Assembly (NCBI RefSeq): GCF_000703005.1
Contig: NZ_JNLH01000001.1
Coordinates: forward strand, 1,977,001-2,041,000
Direction of reading: 5' to 3'
DNA length: 64,000 nucleotides
From: Pseudobutyrivibrio ruminis HUN009
Lineage (GTDB): Bacteria > Bacillota > Clostridia > Lachnospirales > Lachnospiraceae
Positions 1 to 9,000 of this stretch are shown here, piece after piece. Under the pieces are notes generated by a model. That model was not told where the DNA came from. It ran no database searches and worked only from the letters and a program-made list of their open reading frames with translations. How positions within the stretch are numbered: the first letter of the stretch is position 1; the number at the start of each line of letters is the position of its first letter. The position numbers and the translations under genes were made by a program.

Positions 1-651
1 TTTGGTTTTGACGAAGCTACATGTATGATGGTAGCAAAGCAAGTTAAGAAGCTTGTAGATGATGGCGTTCAGGTTGGTGTCGTTATCGGCGGCGGCAATT
101 TCTGGAGAGGTCGTTCATCAGAAAATATTGATCGTACAAAAGCAGACCAGATTGGAATGCTTGCTACAGTTATGAACTGTATCTATGTATCTGAAATTTT
201 CAGAGCAGCAGGCATGCGCACATCAGTGCTTACACCTTTTGAGTGTGGCAATTGCTCAAAGCTTTATTCTAAGGATAGAGCAAACAAGTATTTCGAGAGA
301 GGAATGGTTGTATTCTTTGCCGGTGGTACAGGTCATCCATATTTTTCAACAGATACAGCTACAGTACTTCGTGCAGTAGAAATCGAAGCAGATGTTATCC
401 TTCTTGCTAAGTCAATTGATGGTGTATATGACAGTGACCCAGCTAAGAATCCTGATGCAAAGCGCTATGATAAGATTAGCATTCAGGAAGTTATCGACAA
501 AAAGCTTCAGGTTGTTGATATGACTGCTTCAGTTATCGCAATGGAGCAGCAGATGCCAATGTATGTATTCTCTCTTAATGAAGAGGATTCTATAGTAAAA
601 GCAATTTCAGGCAAATTTAATGGCACAGTTGTGTGTGTTAAGGAGGATTAA
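1..651 (+). CDS. pyrH: UMP kinase, 5'-truncated by window edge
   Basis: UMP kinase phosphorylates UMP to UDP with ATP in the cytoplasm, feeding pyrimidine nucleotide pools. The frame is open from base 1, so the true start lies upstream; 216 residues are visible of a usual 235-240. The amino acid kinase fold shows in GGGNFWRG (UMP site), the TVMNCIYV helix, the GGTGHPYFSTDTA segment and the DGVYDSDP loop. Together these are diagnostic of PyrH rather than other amino acid kinases. The stop overlaps the frr start by one base (TAATG), which fits translational coupling. pyrH-frr is a conserved order in Firmicutes. Confidence 0.97.
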   Translation, partial: FGFDEATCMMVAKQVKKLVDDGVQVGVVIGGGNFWRGRSSENIDRTKADQIGMLATVMNCIYVSEIFRAAGMRTSVLTPFECGNCSKLYSKDRANKYFERGMVVFFAGGTGHPYFSTDTATVLRAVEIEADVILLAKSIDGVYDSDPAKNPDAKRYDKISIQEVIDKKLQVVDMTASVIAMEQQMPMYVFSLNEEDSIVKAISGKFNGTVVCVKED

Positions 652-1205
652 TGGATAATATACTTTCAACTTACGAGGAGAAAATGACAAAGAGCTTCAA
701 CAATCTCGAAAGCGAGTTTACTACTATTCGAGCAGGTAGAGCTAATCCACATATTCTTGACAAGATTACTGTTGATTATTATGGAGCTCCAACTCCACTT
801 CAGCAGGTTGCAAATATCTCTGTTCCAGAGCCTAGACTTATTCAGATTCAGCCTTGGGAGCCATCATTGGTTAAGGAGATTGAAAAGGCGATTAATATGT
901 CTGATATTGGTATCAATCCTACAAACGATGGTAAGCTTATTCGTTTAGTTTTCCCAGAGCTTACAGAAGAACGTCGTAAGGAAATTGCCAAGGACGTTAA
1001 AAAGCATGGTGAAGATGCAAAGGTTGCTATTCGTAACATTCGTAGAGATGCTATTGACCAGTTAAAGAAGCATTCAAAGGATGAAGGCGTTTCTGAGGAT
1101 GAGATAAAGGACCTTGAGGATAAGTGCCAAAAGATGACTGACAAGTTCATCGCTGAGGTAGATAAAGCTGTTGAGGCTAAGACAAAAGAGATTATGACAG
1201 TTTAA
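651..1205 (+). CDS. frr: Ribosome recycling factor
   Basis: RRF acts with EF-G to split post-termination ribosomes from mRNA. The 184-residue length matches the family (about 185). Typical features are the N-terminal helix containing FTTIRAGRANP, the ISVPEPRLIQIQPW strand, the LVFPELTEERRKE segment and the charged C-terminal helices. Translation probably starts by coupling on the TAATG overlap with pyrH, and a GGAGG-type site lies within the end of pyrH. A strong hairpin terminator follows 15 bases after the stop, so this gene probably ends many transcripts coming from pyrH. Confidence 0.97.
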   Translation: MDNILSTYEEKMTKSFNNLESEFTTIRAGRANPHILDKITVDYYGAPTPLQQVANISVPEPRLIQIQPWEPSLVKEIEKAINMSDIGINPTNDGKLIRLVFPELTEERRKEIAKDVKKHGEDAKVAIRNIRRDAIDQLKKHSKDEGVSEDEIKDLEDKCQKMTDKFIAEVDKAVEAKTKEIMTV

Positions 1206-1220
1206 ACTAGTCTATTTATG

Positions 1221-1244
1221 GGGCACAGTTATTGTGCCCTTTTT
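1221..1244 (+). terminator. Intrinsic terminator/attenuator between frr and uppS
   Basis: A GC-rich stem, GGGCACA pairing with TGTGCCC across a five-base loop, is followed directly by a run of T. The T run ends only 16 bases before the uppS ribosome binding site. No promoter is evident between it and uppS, so uppS and the genes after it may depend on read-through. Confidence 0.85.
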
Positions 1245-1269
1245 CATTATATTTTATTTTGGAGGTGCT

Positions 1270-1968
1270 ATGAACGTACCAGAGCATATAGCTATAATAC
1301 TAGATGGAAATGGCAGATGGGCCAAATCAAAAGGAATGCCTCGTACATACGGACATACTGTAGGGGCTAAAAATGTCGAAACCATTTGTAGAGCAGCACA
1401 TGATTTAGGAGTAAAATACGTTACCATGTATGCTTTCTCTACTGAAAACTGGTCTAGACCTGACGATGAAGTTAAAGCTCTTATGAAGCTTTTAGGGGAA
1501 TATATAAAGACATGTATGAAGACAGCCAAAAAGGATAACCTTCGTGTTAGATTTATTGGCGATTTAACAAAGCTTGATGACAAACTTAGAACAGCTATTG
1601 CTGAGCTTACAGAGTACTCATCACAGTTTACAGGTCTTACACTTACTATTGCTATAAATTATGGTAGTAGAGATGAAATGACTAGAGCAATTCGAAAGGT
1701 TGCAGAGGATGTCAAAGCTGGAAATATCAAATCAGAAGATATTACAGAGGATGTTTTTTCAGGCTACTTAGACACTAAGGATATCCCTGATCCAGATTTT
1801 ATGATTAGAACATCTGGTGAGCAGCGACTTTCAAACTATCTGTTATGGCAATTAGCATATTCAGAATTTTACTTTACACCAGTTCCTTGGCCAGAGTTTA
1901 CACCAGAGGAATTAAAGAAGGCTGTAGAGGAATACGATAAGAGAAACCGAAGATTCGGTGGTATATAG
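1270..1968 (+). CDS. uppS: Undecaprenyl diphosphate synthase (cis-prenyltransferase)
   Basis: UppS condenses isopentenyl diphosphate units onto farnesyl diphosphate to make the C55 lipid carrier for peptidoglycan and wall polymers. ATG at 1270 is chosen because GGAGG at 1261-1265 lies five bases before it; an upstream in-frame ATG at 1234 falls inside the terminator T run and lacks a site. The protein is 232 residues, near the usual 240-250. Asp12 in ILDGNGRWA is the catalytic Mg2+-binding Asp of the family. STENW and RTSGEQRLSNYLLWQ are the remaining signature motifs. cdsA, dxr, rseP and ispG follow closely. Confidence 0.96.
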   Translation: MNVPEHIAIILDGNGRWAKSKGMPRTYGHTVGAKNVETICRAAHDLGVKYVTMYAFSTENWSRPDDEVKALMKLLGEYIKTCMKTAKKDNLRVRFIGDLTKLDDKLRTAIAELTEYSSQFTGLTLTIAINYGSRDEMTRAIRKVAEDVKAGNIKSEDITEDVFSGYLDTKDIPDPDFMIRTSGEQRLSNYLLWQLAYSEFYFTPVPWPEFTPEELKKAVEEYDKRNRRFGGI

Positions 1969-1980
1969 GAAGGATTATAT

Positions 1981-2784
1981 ATGTTTATTACTAGATTAAT
2001 TAGTGGAATTATTCTTGTAGCTCTTGCACTTTTATTTATTTGCACAGGTGGAGATGTTCTTTTAGCAGTAATGCTTGTTTTGTCACTTATCGGCATGTTT
2101 GAGCTTTATAGAATCTTTAAAGTTGAAAAGAGCTTACCTGGTATTCTAGGTTATCTTGCTTGCATTACATACTATTTAGATTTAAGATTTCAATTCTGCC
2201 AGGATGTTATGGTAATTGTCCTTGCATTTTTGATTTTATTATTAGCTGTATTTGTGTTTAGCTATCCAAAGTTCCATAGTCATCAGATTATGGCAGTATT
2301 CTTTGGTTTATTCTATGTAGGAGTGATGCTTTCATTCCTCTACCAGACACGAATGCTTACAAATGGCCAGTTTATTGTATGGCTTATTTTCCTTTGTTCT
2401 TGGGGATGCGATACATCTGCATACTGCGTGGGCGTATTGTTTGGAAAGCACAAGATGTCTCCAATTCTTTCACCAAAGAAATCTATTGAAGGAGCTGTTG
2501 GTGGAGTAGTTGGTGCAATGTTATTCACAGCGATTTACTGCTATGTTATTTCAGCAGTATTCAAGATGGATGATTTTGCAATTCTTCCGCTTGTTATCAT
2601 TTCTGGAGTAGGTGCGCTTATTTCCATGGTAGGTGATTTAGCTGCTTCAGCAATTAAGCGCAATTTCGAAATAAAAGATTATGGAAAATTGATTCCAGGA
2701 CATGGCGGAGTGCTTGATAGATTTGATAGTGTTATTATCACTGCACCTATAATTTTCTTCTTAGCTTATTATTTTTACGTATAA
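1981..2784 (+). CDS. cdsA: Phosphatidate cytidylyltransferase (CDP-diacylglycerol synthase)
   Basis: CdsA makes CDP-diacylglycerol from phosphatidic acid and CTP, the branch point for acidic and amino phospholipids. The 267-residue protein is mostly hydrophobic, with about seven or eight membrane helices. It carries the C-terminal CDP-alcohol synthase signature with the pattern S-K-R...KD.G..PGHGG..DR.D at about residues 221-250. It starts 12 bases after uppS behind AAGGA. The uppS-cdsA-dxr-rseP order is common to many bacteria and links membrane lipid and isoprenoid synthesis. Confidence 0.95.
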   Translation: MFITRLISGIILVALALLFICTGGDVLLAVMLVLSLIGMFELYRIFKVEKSLPGILGYLACITYYLDLRFQFCQDVMVIVLAFLILLLAVFVFSYPKFHSHQIMAVFFGLFYVGVMLSFLYQTRMLTNGQFIVWLIFLCSWGCDTSAYCVGVLFGKHKMSPILSPKKSIEGAVGGVVGAMLFTAIYCYVISAVFKMDDFAILPLVIISGVGALISMVGDLAASAIKRNFEIKDYGKLIPGHGGVLDRFDSVIITAPIIFFLAYYFYV

Positions 2785-2796
2785 AGAGGTAGTAAA

Positions 2797-3945
2797 ATGT
2801 CACAGAAGTTAGCTTTACTTGGTTCAACAGGTTCAATTGGAACCCAGACATTGGACATAGTTTCACAAAATCCAGAGGATTTGCAGGTAGTTGCAATGTC
2901 CTGCGGAAAGAATCTAGATTTGTTTGAAAAGCAAATCAGAAAGTATCATCCTACACTTGTTTCTGTGGGAACAGAGGAGCTTGCAAAGGATTTAAAGACA
3001 AGACTTTCTGATATGGATATAGATATTCATTTTGGAATGGAAGGACTTATTGCTGTTGCCACTTGTGAAGAGGCTGACACTGTAGTTACTGCCGTAGTTG
3101 GAATGATTGGAGTTCAGCCTACTATTGCAGCTATCAATGCCAAAAAGACAATTGCTTTAGCAAACAAGGAGACACTTGTTACTGCAGGTCATATAATCAT
3201 GCCTCTTGCAAAGAAAAAAGGTGTTTCTATTCTTCCAGTTGATAGCGAACACAGCGCTATTTTCCAATCATTAAATGGCGAGAGACATAATAAAATTTCA
3301 AAGATTCTTCTTACTGCTTCGGGTGGCCCTTTTAGAGGCAAGACTCTTGAGCAGCTTGAGAACGTTAGAGTAGAAGATGCATTGAAGCATCCAAACTGGT
3401 CTATGGGCGCAAAAATCACTATCGATTCTGCCACAATGATCAACAAAGGTTTGGAAGTTATGGAAGCTAAGTGGCTATTCGATGTAAATCTTAGCCAGGT
3501 AGAGGTTGTGGTACATCCTCAGAGCGTCCTTCATTCTGCTGTTGAATTTATGGATGGAGCAGTAATTGGCCAGATGGGTACACCTGATATGAGATTGCCA
3601 ATCCTTTATGCTCTTTTCTATCCAAATCGTAAGACTCTTTATGCTGAGCCTCTGGATTTATTCAAAGTAGGTTCACTTACATTTGAAAAGCCAGATATGG
3701 AAACATTCTATGGTCTATCTTTGGCTTATGATGCAATGGATGCAGGTGGAAATGTTCCAACTGTCTTTAATGCTGCCAATGAAAGAGCTGTTGCAAAGTT
3801 CTTGAATAATAAAATCAAGTTTTTGGAGATTCCAGAAATCGTATCAGAAGCAATGATTAATGTTGATTTCATTGAGAATCCTACAATCGAACAGGTTCTT
3901 GAAACTGAAAAGATGACTTACGATTTCATTGAGAGCAGGTGGTAA
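2797..3945 (+). CDS. dxr: 1-deoxy-D-xylulose 5-phosphate reductoisomerase
   Basis: Dxr converts DXP to 2-C-methyl-D-erythritol 4-phosphate with NADPH, the committed step of the MEP isoprenoid pathway. The 382-residue length is normal. GSTGSIGTQTLDIV at the N-terminus is the NADPH fold. PVDSEHSAIFQSL and IDSATMINKGLEVMEA carry the divalent-metal and substrate residues (Asp, Glu, Ser, Asn, Lys). An AGAGG site precedes ATG. With ispG downstream, two MEP-pathway steps sit in one operon beside uppS, which uses their product. Confidence 0.97.
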   Translation: MSQKLALLGSTGSIGTQTLDIVSQNPEDLQVVAMSCGKNLDLFEKQIRKYHPTLVSVGTEELAKDLKTRLSDMDIDIHFGMEGLIAVATCEEADTVVTAVVGMIGVQPTIAAINAKKTIALANKETLVTAGHIIMPLAKKKGVSILPVDSEHSAIFQSLNGERHNKISKILLTASGGPFRGKTLEQLENVRVEDALKHPNWSMGAKITIDSATMINKGLEVMEAKWLFDVNLSQVEVVVHPQSVLHSAVEFMDGAVIGQMGTPDMRLPILYALFYPNRKTLYAEPLDLFKVGSLTFEKPDMETFYGLSLAYDAMDAGGNVPTVFNAANERAVAKFLNNKIKFLEIPEIVSEAMINVDFIENPTIEQVLETEKMTYDFIESRW

Positions 3946-3948
3946 AAA

Positions 3949-4983
3949 ATGAAGATTATTCTAGCTATACTAATTTTCAGTTTCATAATTATTTTTCATG
4001 AGCTAGGACATTTTCTTTTTGCAAAGAAGTGTGGGGTTAAGGTAAATGAATTCACCTTGGGACTTGGCCCAACCTTGATATCTTGGGGAAAAGGCGAAAC
4101 AAAGTATTGCTTAAAGCTTCTTCCATTCGGAGGTTCTTGCGTAATGGAAGGCGAGGATGAGGAAAGCGACAGCGATAGAGCATTCAATAATAAATCCCTA
4201 TGGGAGAGATTTCAAATCGTTTTCGCAGGACCTTTATTTAACTTTATTTTGGCTTATATCCTTTCTGTAGTTTATATTGCAGCTTTAGGAGTAAATGACG
4301 CTACCATATCTGATGTTATGGAAGGGTATGCGGCTGAAGAAGCAGGTATGGAGGCTGGAGATACAATCATTAGCATTAATGGATATAATGTTCATTTTTA
4401 CAATGAAATTAGCATCTACACATTCCTACATCCAAACGCAGAAAGTTACGATATTGTCTATTCACGTGATGGTGAAAAGCATGAGACTGAGTTAGTGCCA
4501 ACATACTCTGAAGAAACCGGCAGAAAAATGATTGGCATTATCAAGAATGCGGAATACAAAAAGGTATCACCAATTGGTGTTTTGAAATACGCAGCTTACG
4601 AAATCAAATATCAGATTTACGTTACATTATCTAGCTTAAAGATGCTATTTACAGGCCAGATATCTGTAAATGAAGTGTCAGGTCCTGTGGGAGTTGTTAC
4701 TACCATTTCTGATGTTTATGATCAATCGATTAGCAGTGGCTTGTTTTATGTATTTATCAATCTATTATCAATCGCAATTCTTCTTACTGCCAACCTTGGC
4801 GTTATGAACCTATTGCCTTTCCCAGCCCTTGATGGTGGAAGAATTCTTTTGTTTATCATCGAAGGTATTAGAGGCAAGAAGATGAAGCCGGAAATTGAGA
4901 ATGGCATAAATCTTGTAGGATTTGCATTGTTAATGGTTTTAATGGTTGTTGTTATGTACAACGATATTCTTAAGCTTATGTAG
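3949..4983 (+). CDS. rseP: Site-2 intramembrane zinc metalloprotease, RseP/RasP family
   Basis: This is a membrane-embedded zinc protease that cuts substrates such as anti-sigma factors and leftover signal peptides within the membrane. Helix 1 holds HExxH in FHELGHFLFAKK (about residues 17-28). The second catalytic motif, NLLPFPALDGGR (about residues 285-296), supplies the LDG aspartate. A PDZ domain lies between, at about residues 110-190. The 344-residue length fits the single-PDZ type found in Firmicutes. It begins three bases after dxr. The substrate cannot be read from the context. Confidence 0.94.
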   Translation: MKIILAILIFSFIIIFHELGHFLFAKKCGVKVNEFTLGLGPTLISWGKGETKYCLKLLPFGGSCVMEGEDEESDSDRAFNNKSLWERFQIVFAGPLFNFILAYILSVVYIAALGVNDATISDVMEGYAAEEAGMEAGDTIISINGYNVHFYNEISIYTFLHPNAESYDIVYSRDGEKHETELVPTYSEETGRKMIGIIKNAEYKKVSPIGVLKYAAYEIKYQIYVTLSSLKMLFTGQISVNEVSGPVGVVTTISDVYDQSISSGLFYVFINLLSIAILLTANLGVMNLLPFPALDGGRILLFIIEGIRGKKMKPEIENGINLVGFALLMVLMVVVMYNDILKLM

Positions 4984-4993
4984 AGGTAATATT

Positions 4994-6046
4994 ATGAAGA
5001 CTACTGAAGTTAAAATTGGAAATAGAGTTATAGGTGGAGGAAATCCAATTCTTATCCAGTCTATGACAAACACAAAAACACAGGATGTAGAGGCAACAGT
5101 TGCACAGATTCTTCAACTTGAAAAGGCTGGATGCGATATTATTCGCTGCGCTGTTCCTGATATGGAAGCTGCACAGGCTCTTGGTAAAATCAAAGAGCAG
5201 ATTCACATTCCTTTGGTTGCGGATATTCATTTTGATTATAGACTTGCTATTGCAGCTATCGAAAATGGAGCTGATAAGATTCGTATTAATCCTGGTAATA
5301 TCGGAAGTGAAGAGCGAATCAAGGCAGTTGTTGATGCAGCAAAGGCAAAGAATATTCCAATTCGAGTAGGAGTTAATTCAGGTTCACTAGAAAAGAATCT
5401 TGTTGAAAAATATGGTGGCGTTACAGCAGAAGGTCTTGTTGAGTCTGCACTTGATAAAGTGGCTATTATCGAACGCCTTGGATACGACAATCTTGTAATC
5501 AGTATCAAGTCATCTGATGTTATGATGTGTGTTAAGGCTCACGAATTGATTGCTGACAAGACAACACATCCACTTCATGTTGGTATTACAGAAGCTGGAA
5601 CAATCAAGGCAGGAAATATCAAGAGCGCTTGTGGTTTATCAATGATTCTTTCACAGGGGATTGGTGATACTATCCGTGTTTCGCTTACAGGTGACCCTAT
5701 CGAAGAGATTAAGACAGCAAAGCTTATTCTTCGTACACTTGGCCTTAGAAAGGGTGGAATTGAAGTAGTTTCATGCCCAACATGTGGACGTACACAGATA
5801 GATTTAATTGGACTTGCAAATAAGGTAGAGAATCTTGTTGAAGAGTTCTCAGATTTAGATATAAAAGTAGCTGTTATGGGCTGCGTAGTTAATGGACCAG
5901 GAGAGGCGAAGGAAGCTGATTTAGGCGTTGCTGGAGGCATTGGAGAAGGCCTTCTTATAAAGCACGGCGAAGTTGTTCGTAAGATGCCTGAGAGCGAGCT
6001 TCTTAATGCATTACGTGAGGAGCTTATAAACTGGCCACGGAGATAA
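4994..6046 (+). CDS. ispG: 4-hydroxy-3-methylbut-2-enyl diphosphate synthase (flavodoxin/ferredoxin)
   Basis: IspG reduces methylerythritol cyclodiphosphate to HMBPP in the MEP pathway using a [4Fe-4S] cluster. ATG at 4994 is preferred, with AGAGG just after the rseP stop; an in-frame upstream ATG lies inside rseP. The N-terminal TIM barrel includes IQSMTNTKT, VADIHFDYR and RINPGNIG. The cluster ligands appear in CPTCGRTQID and MGCVVNGPGEA. The protein is 350 residues, the compact bacterial form without the plant/Chlamydia insert. It completes the lipid/isoprenoid operon before polC. Confidence 0.96.
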   Translation: MKTTEVKIGNRVIGGGNPILIQSMTNTKTQDVEATVAQILQLEKAGCDIIRCAVPDMEAAQALGKIKEQIHIPLVADIHFDYRLAIAAIENGADKIRINPGNIGSEERIKAVVDAAKAKNIPIRVGVNSGSLEKNLVEKYGGVTAEGLVESALDKVAIIERLGYDNLVISIKSSDVMMCVKAHELIADKTTHPLHVGITEAGTIKAGNIKSACGLSMILSQGIGDTIRVSLTGDPIEEIKTAKLILRTLGLRKGGIEVVSCPTCGRTQIDLIGLANKVENLVEEFSDLDIKVAVMGCVVNGPGEAKEADLGVAGGIGEGLLIKHGEVVRKMPESELLNALREELINWPRR

Positions 6047-6050
6047 TGAT

Positions 6051-9000
6051 ATGGATCAAATGAGTTTTTATGAAGTTTTCCCTAATATGGAAGCGGGGAA
6101 TGATCTTGATACTGCCCTTAGTGACGCTACTGTCACTAAGGTAAGTACAGGTCGTTCGAAGGATGATATTCGTATATACGTTACATTCAATACCCTTATT
6201 CCTAAACGCCGTATCTGGCATTTGGAAAAATCTATTAAAAAACAATTCTTCCCAAATAATGGTGTTACAATTCGAATCCTCGAAGATTTCGATTTATCAA
6301 GTCAGTATACACCTGAAAATCTTTTAAGTTCATACAATGATAGTATTTTAGAGGAGCTAGAGGATAGAAGTGCTCTTCTTTTTAACATATATAAAAAAGC
6401 GGATTTAGATTTTACTGAGGATGGTCATTTAAAGGTTACTATCGAAGATACGATAATTGCCAGAGAGAAAGAGCATGAGTTGTTTGATATTCTTCATTCA
6501 ATCCTATGCCGAAGATGTCATCAGAATATCGTTATCGACTTCGACTATAAAGAGCCTGTCAAAAGTAAATATCTTGAGAATGCAATTCTTGAAATCGAAA
6601 ACAAAATTGCGGCTATTAACGCTCAGAGTGTTAGTCATGAATCTTCTGATGGTGAAAATAGCGGTGATGACAATTCTGACAAGAAAAAGGATGCAGATAG
6701 CAAGAAGCCACAAGAAACTGAGACAAAAGTTATCAAGCCTCTTACTAAATCTGATGATCCAGATTGTATCTATGGAAATGAAATCTTCGATAATGCTACT
6801 CCAATGGAGGATATTAACGGAGAGCTTCTTGGACCAATTATTATCCGCGGACAGCTTACAGCTCTTGAATTTAGAGAGACCAAGAAGGGCGGATACTTTG
6901 GAACTGGTGCAATGACGGACTTCACCGACTCTATCTCTATTAAGCTATTCTTTAGCGATGCAGATCAGGGACGTGAGCTAGAAAAGGCTCTTAAAGTGGG
7001 AGAGTTCTACAAGATAGCAGGTAAGCTTGATGAGGATATTTATTCAAAGGAGCTTACAGTCGGTCGAATAAATTCTATCAACAGAATTCGTGACTTCAGA
7101 GTTACCAGACAGGATACTGCAGTTGATAAGCGTGTCGAGCTCCACTGCCATACAAAGATGTCGGATTTCGATGGTGTATCAGAAATCACTACAATTATCA
7201 GTAGGGCAAAGGAATGGGGCCATAAGGCACTTGCCATTACAGACCATGGTGTTGTGCAGGCATTCTGTGATGCGGATCACATGAAGGGCCTTGGGGATTT
7301 CAAGGTTATATACGGATGCGAAATCTATCTTGTAGATGATACAAAGCTTATTGTTACCAATGATAAGGGCCAGACTTTACGTGATGAATTTGTAGTATTT
7401 GATATTGAGACTACAGGCTTCAACCCAAAGACATGTAAGATAATCGAAATTGGCGCTGTTAAGTTTGTAAATGGAGAAATCGTTGATAGATTTTCTGAGT
7501 TTGTAAACCCACAGGTTCCAATCCCATTCAACATAACAGAGCTTACTTCCATAAAGGACGAAATGGTAGAAGATGCTCCTACAATCGACGTCATTCTTCC
7601 AATGTTTATGGAGTTCTGTAAGGGTTCTGTTTTAGTTGCACATAATGCTGGATTTGATACCAGCTTTATTAGATACAATTGTAAGCAGCTTGGCCTTGAA
7701 TACGACTATACTCACGTAGATACAGTAGAGATGGCCAGATACTTACATCCAAATATGGCAAGATTTAATCTTGATGCTGTTTGTAAGGCTGAAAATATTG
7801 TAAACGAGCATCATCATAGAGCGGTTGATGACGCAGAGGCTACAGCTAAGGTATTTGAGAAGTTCATTACAAAGCTTGAAAATGAAAAGATTTTCACTTT
7901 ATCAGAGCTTAATGCCCATAGTAAACCAGGCCCAGAGCAGATAAAGAAAATGCGTGCAAATCACTGTATTGTTCTTGCAAAGAATGATTTGGGACGTATT
8001 AATCTTTATAGATTGGTTTCAGAATCCCATCTTTATTACTTTAGCAGATATCCTAGAGTTCCAAAGAGCTTGCTGATGGAATGCAGAGAGGGACTGATTA
8101 TTGGTTCTGCCTGTGAGGCCGGTGAATTATACGATGCCATCGTTGATGGAAGAGATGAATCGGAGATTATGCGTATAGCTAATTTCTACGATTACCTGGA
8201 GATTCAGCCTGTCGGAAACAACGAATTTATGATTCGCTCTGATAAACGTAAATACGAAAACATCAATTCTGTAAAGGATTTGCAGGAGATTAATAAGCAG
8301 ATTGTTGCATTAGGAGACGAGCTTAAAAAGCCTGTTGTTGCTACTTGCGATGTGCATTTCCTTGATCCAGAGGATGAAGTATACAGACGTATCATCATGG
8401 CTAATAAGGGCTTTGACGATGCAGACCAGCAGGCACCACTTTATCTTCATACTACAGATGAGATGCTTGAGGAATTTGCTTACCTTGGATTGGCGAAGGC
8501 TCATGAAGTAGTTGTAGAAAACACAAATATGATTGCTGATATGGTGGAGCGTATTCACCCAGTTCGTCCAGATAAGTGTCCTCCTGTCATTGAACATTCA
8601 GAAGAGGATTTACGACGAATTTGTGAGACCAGAGCACATGAGGTTTATGGACCTGATCTTCCTAAAATTGTAGAAGAGCGACTTGAACGAGAGCTTAATT
8701 CTATTATCGGTAATGGATATTCCGTTATGTACATTATCGCTCAGAAGCTGGTTTGGAAGTCTAACGAGGATGGCTATCTGGTAGGCTCCCGTGGTTCCGT
8801 AGGTTCTTCCTTTGCAGCTACAATGGCTGGTATTACAGAGGTTAACCCATTGCCACCTCACTACAGATGTCCTAATTGCTATTATGTAGATTTTGATGGT
8901 CCAGAGGTGCAGGAGATTGTTAACCAGGGACTTTCTGGAGTAGATATGCCAGATAAAATCTGTCCTAAATGCGGCAAGCCTCTTGCTAAGGATGGATTTG

